NCBI GenBank assembly: GCA_016787105.1
Contig: JAEUVI010000534.1
Location: forward strand, 1-17,506
Source: Chitinophagaceae bacterium
GTDB taxonomy: Bacteria > Bacteroidota > Bacteroidia > Chitinophagales > Chitinophagaceae
Length of the DNA stretch: 17,506 nucleotides
Direction of reading: 5' to 3'
Position 1 is the stretch's first letter; each line of letters opens with the position of its first letter. Position numbers and translations under genes: made by a program. Below are positions 14,008 through 17,506 of the stretch, piece after piece. Under the pieces are notes generated by a model. It searched no databases, had not been told where the DNA came from, and saw only the letters and a list, made by a program, of their open reading frames with translations.

Positions 14008-16584
14008 CTATTTAATCACAAGTGCTTTATCAATCAGGAAAATAAGGTTTGCACGATGAGCTTTTGATTGTTCATTTGAAGAAGAAGCTTTATTAATTTT
14101 ATCCCTCAAGATTCTGAGGCTGTTGAGCGCCGCTGCTTTTGATGCATTATCATACGGCTCTCCCGTGTTCACAATGTTGGCCAGCATTTTTACATATTCT
14201 GTTTGTATATTTTGCCGGTACAGGTTCACATTCGTTTTTAAATCTGCATCGAAAAGCATCCCGTTTATATCTTTCAGAATATCCGCGGATGAATAGGTAT
14301 TTCCATAAAGAGTTGTGCGGTTAGCCCGATTGAGTGTAGATGAATTGAGAATATAGCTGAGCGTATACATTTGCAAAGCCAATGCAATCAATTCCGGCTT
14401 TGGATCTTCGGGGTGACCAAAAAAATTAAAACCTCTTCGTTGCGATTGCAGGTAAGGTATCAGGTATGCGTCGGCATTAAATGCATCTGGTGCAAAAACA
14501 TAGGTACTTAATGTACTCATGATTTTTTTCTGGTAATCTGCAGGTACCGGAGTAAAAGGTTTCACTGCAGGATTTTGCCCGACAAAACTTCTGTCAAGAT
14601 ATACGCCCCCGATATACCTGCTCATTGGGCCTGCCATAGAAAAACGCTGGTACATTACAGTATTATATTTCCCTCTTAGCTCCGCATATGATTCACCTGG
14701 CTTTGCATATCTGTCTTTCAGTTTTACCATCAATTCATTTACCAGCTTGAAACGGTCTTCTCCATACGTTGCCATATCATTACTCATATCCCATGTGTTT
14801 ACACGTGGATCAATACCTGAACCAGGATAAACGATATCAGCATCATTCCCGAAAATCAGTTTTGGATCTGTACTTCTGCTGAGAATTTTATTCAGTCCTG
14901 CTTCCTCTTCGGCGGGTGAAAAAGGAGTATAGCCAAACTCAATTGCCCAGTCATCGTATGGACCTGGCCTTTCAATATAGTAATCTCCCTGCTTACTTCT
15001 ATCCGCTGTTGCATTTACAACCGGATAGTCCATTACCGAACCAGAAACGCCATAAAGTTGTGTGATCTCCCTGTTGCTTAATTCAGCAGGGCTGAGCATC
15101 TGGCTCGCTTTCATGTTGTGATTGAGCCCCATGGTATGTCCCATTTCATGTAAAATGAGTTCAGAGAAAAACTGCCTTTTTAAACGTTCCGGATCATCAG
15201 CAAACCCCGGAAGGCTTTCTGCAATAATATTCCCAGCTGCGTATTGCATTTGCAAACCCGCACCTATTGAGCAATTCATGAAATGTTTTTGCAGGTTACC
15301 ATAAGCAGTTGCATTTTCATTGCCATCAAAAAATGACATAGCACCCGGTTTCAAAATATCCTGTTCAGCAAGTATTCCCCTTAGAAAGCCATAATCAACC
15401 GTTATGTCTGCTCCTAAAATCTGGCCTGTTCTTGGGTTAACAAAACTAGGCCCGATTGCATACCCCAAATCAGACGACACCCATCTTATTACATTATAAC
15501 GTATATCTGCAGGATCCCAGTCGGCATTATCAGGCATCATTTTCATGACAACTGCATTTTTAAATCCTGCTTTTTCAAATGACTGGTTCCACTTTGCACC
15601 AGCGTCAAGAATGATTTGCCGTAACTCAACAGGAGTTGTATTCTCTACCCACCAGACAATTGGTTCTACAGGTTCGCTCAAGGCAGCGGTAGGATCTTTT
15701 TTCTTCAAATACCAGCGGTTTATTAAATCATGATATGGTAATGTTTTATTGCTGGTCATATCATCCACCTCCTGGGTAAAATAACCCACTCGTGGATCAT
15801 CAAAGCGTGGCCGGTAATCATTCTGTGGCATTTCAATAAAGCTATGCTGCATTTTTACCCGAACATAGCGGGCATCAGTAACTGATTTATCACCATAGTT
15901 CATCGGTGCCGGATTATCATAAGCCAGCGATACGACTACATCTGTATTATTGGGAAAAGATCTTATCTTCTCATACCCGGATTTATCCGCGTTAAAGGAA
16001 CCAAGGTTAAATACTGCTCCTGGTGGCAATGTTGGTGGCAGGTTTGGCTTTACCTGGTCTAATTTTTCTCCGACAAATAATCCATTAGCATTAATCAGGT
16101 AACCCAAGGAATCCTCTGCTACAATTTTATCGGCGAAGAATACTGCATCTCCTACATCTACATTGGCAGACTTGCTGATTGCATTACCGGGTTCGTAATA
16201 AAAGCTGGTATTACAACGTAAAAAATCCAGCCGGTTAAATGATTTTTGTATTTTAAATACCCATGTTTCCCGCATCATATTCTGGTTCAGGAATAAACTT
16301 GCCGGGCCTCCCATTGAAAAACTCTGGTAAATAAATTCCTTTCCGATCTGACTTTTCTTTATATATAACTGAAGACTACCGGCAACAGTATCTTCATACA
16401 ACCGAAACAAGCCATCAATTTTCCTTTTATCCTTTACAACAGTATTTAATGAATCTTTTTTTGCCGCAGAAAAGTCAACTTTTGGTTTTGATTTTACAAC
16501 CGCGGGCTTTTTTGTTTGTGCTGATGTATTAATGCTTATAAATAAAAAAGCTGTACAGCCAAATAAACATAAAAGGCGTAACAT
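14008..16584 (-). CDS. Secreted zinc metalloprotease, DUF5117/DUF4953 (Met-zincin) type
   Basis: Exported zinc peptidase of 858 residues from the ATG at 16584. That ATG directly precedes a signal peptide (MLRLLCLFGCTAFLFIS, ending NTSAQ); the frame extends to a GTG at 16641, but that adds 19 residues before the signal and was rejected. Residues about 50-95 fit the DUF5118 segment and about 100-290 the DUF5117 segment. The catalytic part has HEMGHTMGLNH (H479, E480, H483, H489), the metzincin zinc motif, and a Met-turn SVMDYP (M518) 29 residues later. The domain names are recalled, not searched. Substrate unknown; relatives in Bacteroidota are large periplasmic or surface proteases. Transcribed alone, divergent from the second hydrolase and convergent with the lipoprotein gene. 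Peptidase class firm. Confidence 0.92.
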   Translation of the reverse strand: MLRLLCLFGCTAFLFISINTSAQTKKPAVVKSKPKVDFSAAKKDSLNTVVKDKRKIDGLFRLYEDTVAGSLQLYIKKSQIGKEFIYQSFSMGGPASLFLNQNMMRETWVFKIQKSFNRLDFLRCNTSFYYEPGNAISKSANVDVGDAVFFADKIVAEDSLGYLINANGLFVGEKLDQVKPNLPPTLPPGAVFNLGSFNADKSGYEKIRSFPNNTDVVVSLAYDNPAPMNYGDKSVTDARYVRVKMQHSFIEMPQNDYRPRFDDPRVGYFTQEVDDMTSNKTLPYHDLINRWYLKKKDPTAALSEPVEPIVWWVENTTPVELRQIILDAGAKWNQSFEKAGFKNAVVMKMMPDNADWDPADIRYNVIRWVSSDLGYAIGPSFVNPRTGQILGADITVDYGFLRGILAEQDILKPGAMSFFDGNENATAYGNLQKHFMNCSIGAGLQMQYAAGNIIAESLPGFADDPERLKRQFFSELILHEMGHTMGLNHNMKASQMLSPAELSNREITQLYGVSGSVMDYPVVNATADRSKQGDYYIERPGPYDDWAIEFGYTPFSPAEEEAGLNKILSRSTDPKLIFGNDADIVYPGSGIDPRVNTWDMSNDMATYGEDRFKLVNELMVKLKDRYAKPGESYAELRGKYNTVMYQRFSMAGPMSRYIGGVYLDRSFVGQNPAVKPFTPVPADYQKKIMSTLSTYVFAPDAFNADAYLIPYLQSQRRGFNFFGHPEDPKPELIALALQMYTLSYILNSSTLNRANRTTLYGNTYSSADILKDINGMLFDADLKTNVNLYRQNIQTEYVKMLANIVNTGEPYDNASKAAALNSLRILRDKINKASSSNEQSKAHRANLIFLIDKALVIK

Positions 16585-16660
16585 AAGAAGTAAGTTTAAA
16601 ATGGTGAATGGAACTTGCGGAGAAATTACAGCATTCCGCACGTCCTGAAAAATTTTTCGG

Positions 16661-16668
16661 CATCTTTG
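16661..16668 (+). promoter_or_regulatory. Candidate -7 box of the second hydrolase gene
   Basis: CATCTTTG matches TAnnTTTG at seven of eight positions, 13 bases before the ATG at 16681. No clear -33 element is seen. Like the kup box, it lies inside an upstream open frame with a non-ATG start, supporting the later start. Confidence 0.3.
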
Positions 16669-16680
16669 CCAATTACCTTT

Positions 16681-17502
16681 ATGGCAACTATGTTTAAAAA
16701 AATAAAATGGAAACGATTACTGAAAATAATTGCAGTAATCTACGTGGTATGTGGCATCGCTTTATATTTTTTGCAGGAAACCTTACTTTTTCGACCTGAT
16801 AAATTACCTGCAAATTTTAAATACGAATTTGATTATCCATTTAAAGAAGTTGCCATACCTGTAACTAATGAAAAAAACCTGAGCATTGTTCAGTTTACCG
16901 TTCCTGATTCAGTTAGTAAAGGTGTAGTACTTTATTTTCATGGTAACCGGGGCAATATAAAGCGATATAGCAGGTTTGCTCCAGTGTTTACACGTAATAA
17001 CTATGAAGTATGGATGATTGATTATCCCGGCTATGGTAAAACAACAGGCACGATGAGTGAAAAAGCGATGGAAGAAGATGCAGAACAGTTTTACAAACTC
17101 GCGAGAAGCCGCTTTGCAAAAGACAGTATCATTATTTACGGAAAATCGTTAGGCTCCGGCCCTGCCTGTTACCTGGCCGCAAGAAGTGATTGCAAAAAAC
17201 TGATTCTCGAGACGCCTTACTACAGTATTCCAAAGTTGATGCAACGCTATGCTCCAATTTATCCTACCGGCTTGATGGCAAAATATTTTTTTCCAAACTA
17301 TCAGTGTCTTGAAAAAGTGGAAGCACCGGTTACTATTTTTCATGGAACTGGTGATATGATTATTCCTTATTTCCATTCTGAAATGCTTGCAAAAATTCCT
17401 AAACATGGTTCAGAATTAATAACTATAAAAGGCGGAACACACCTTAACCTCGGTAGTTATGAATTGTTTAATCGTAAGATGGATTCATTGCTCAGTGAAT
17501 GA
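16681..17502 (+). CDS. Membrane-anchored alpha/beta hydrolase (BEM46/ABHD13-like), copy 2
   Basis: Serine hydrolase of 273 residues, paralogous to the protein at 11866-12654. A basic N-terminus (KKIKWKR) and hydrophobic helix (about 13-29) are followed by YFLQETLLFRPDKL, the same anchor junction as in copy 1. Core motifs: YFHGN (H87, G88), GKSLGSG (nucleophile S156), D225 in HGTGDMIIP and H254 in GGTHLNL, giving a complete triad. The positive residues before the helix suggest N-in topology with the hydrolase domain outside the cytoplasm. Start: ATG at 16681 (ATG at 16690 also possible); the frame extends to a TTG at 16615, but that would overlap the likely promoter and add residues unrelated to the family. 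Stop TGA at 17500-17502, so the gene is complete. Substrate unknown. Confidence 0.88.
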   Translation: MATMFKKIKWKRLLKIIAVIYVVCGIALYFLQETLLFRPDKLPANFKYEFDYPFKEVAIPVTNEKNLSIVQFTVPDSVSKGVVLYFHGNRGNIKRYSRFAPVFTRNNYEVWMIDYPGYGKTTGTMSEKAMEEDAEQFYKLARSRFAKDSIIIYGKSLGSGPACYLAARSDCKKLILETPYYSIPKLMQRYAPIYPTGLMAKYFFPNYQCLEKVEAPVTIFHGTGDMIIPYFHSEMLAKIPKHGSELITIKGGTHLNLGSYELFNRKMDSLLSE

Positions 17503-17506
17503 AGAG

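Noticed and set aside
16585..16641. GTG at 16641 as metalloprotease start
   Set aside because: It would place 19 residues before a complete signal peptide; the ATG at 16584 begins exactly at that signal peptide.
16615..16680. TTG at 16615 as start of the second hydrolase
   Set aside because: The added 22 residues are not family-like, and the likely -7 box lies inside the extension.
1..17506. tRNA, rRNA, CRISPR, insertion sequence or prophage features
   Set aside because: No cloverleaf, direct-repeat array, transposase, integrase or phage gene was seen on either strand.

Overview
The window looks like a chromosomal segment of a Bacteroidota bacterium, most likely Chitinophagaceae or a near relative. 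This rests on low GC, TAnnTTTG-like -7 promoter boxes, few Shine-Dalgarno sequences, and the gene families present (a DUF6427-like membrane protein, a DUF5117/Met-zincin protease, a three-part DsbD). The assignment is inferred from sequence recognition alone. There is no phage, IS, CRISPR, tRNA or rRNA signal, so this is mostly housekeeping and envelope DNA.

Layout. 1-2384 (-): uvrA, missing its C-terminus at the window edge and carrying an unusual in-frame stretch of 7-bp repeats. Diverging from it at 2640-3221 (+) is an ECF-type sigma factor, followed by a gene-poor 407-bp spacer with a strong bidirectional terminator. From 9565 down to 3629 (-) runs a five-gene block: a secreted protein of unknown function with a Tyr/Trp-rich patch, a DUF6427-like polytopic membrane protein, purQ, a small secreted DsbD-alpha-like protein, and a full DsbD. 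Diverging at 9834-12654 (+) are the potassium transporter kup and a membrane-anchored alpha/beta hydrolase. Then come a lipoprotein (12749-13897, +), a pair of terminators, a convergent secreted metalloprotease (16584-14008, -), and a second alpha/beta hydrolase (16681-17502, +) that is a paralog of the first.

How they work together. uvrA and purQ are DNA-repair and purine-synthesis genes; kup imports potassium. DsbD and its small neighbour form a thiol-reducing relay into the periplasm. The fused alpha domain of DsbD lacks the two redox cysteines, whereas the small secreted paralog encoded just upstream has them, so the two proteins probably act as one split system. A strong hairpin between the two genes could set their ratio.

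The signal I consider least ordinary is the 7-bp-periodic repeat DNA. It forms about 90 bp of uvrA coding sequence, and a short related tract lies in the kup-hydrolase spacer. I found no clearly new multi-gene system.
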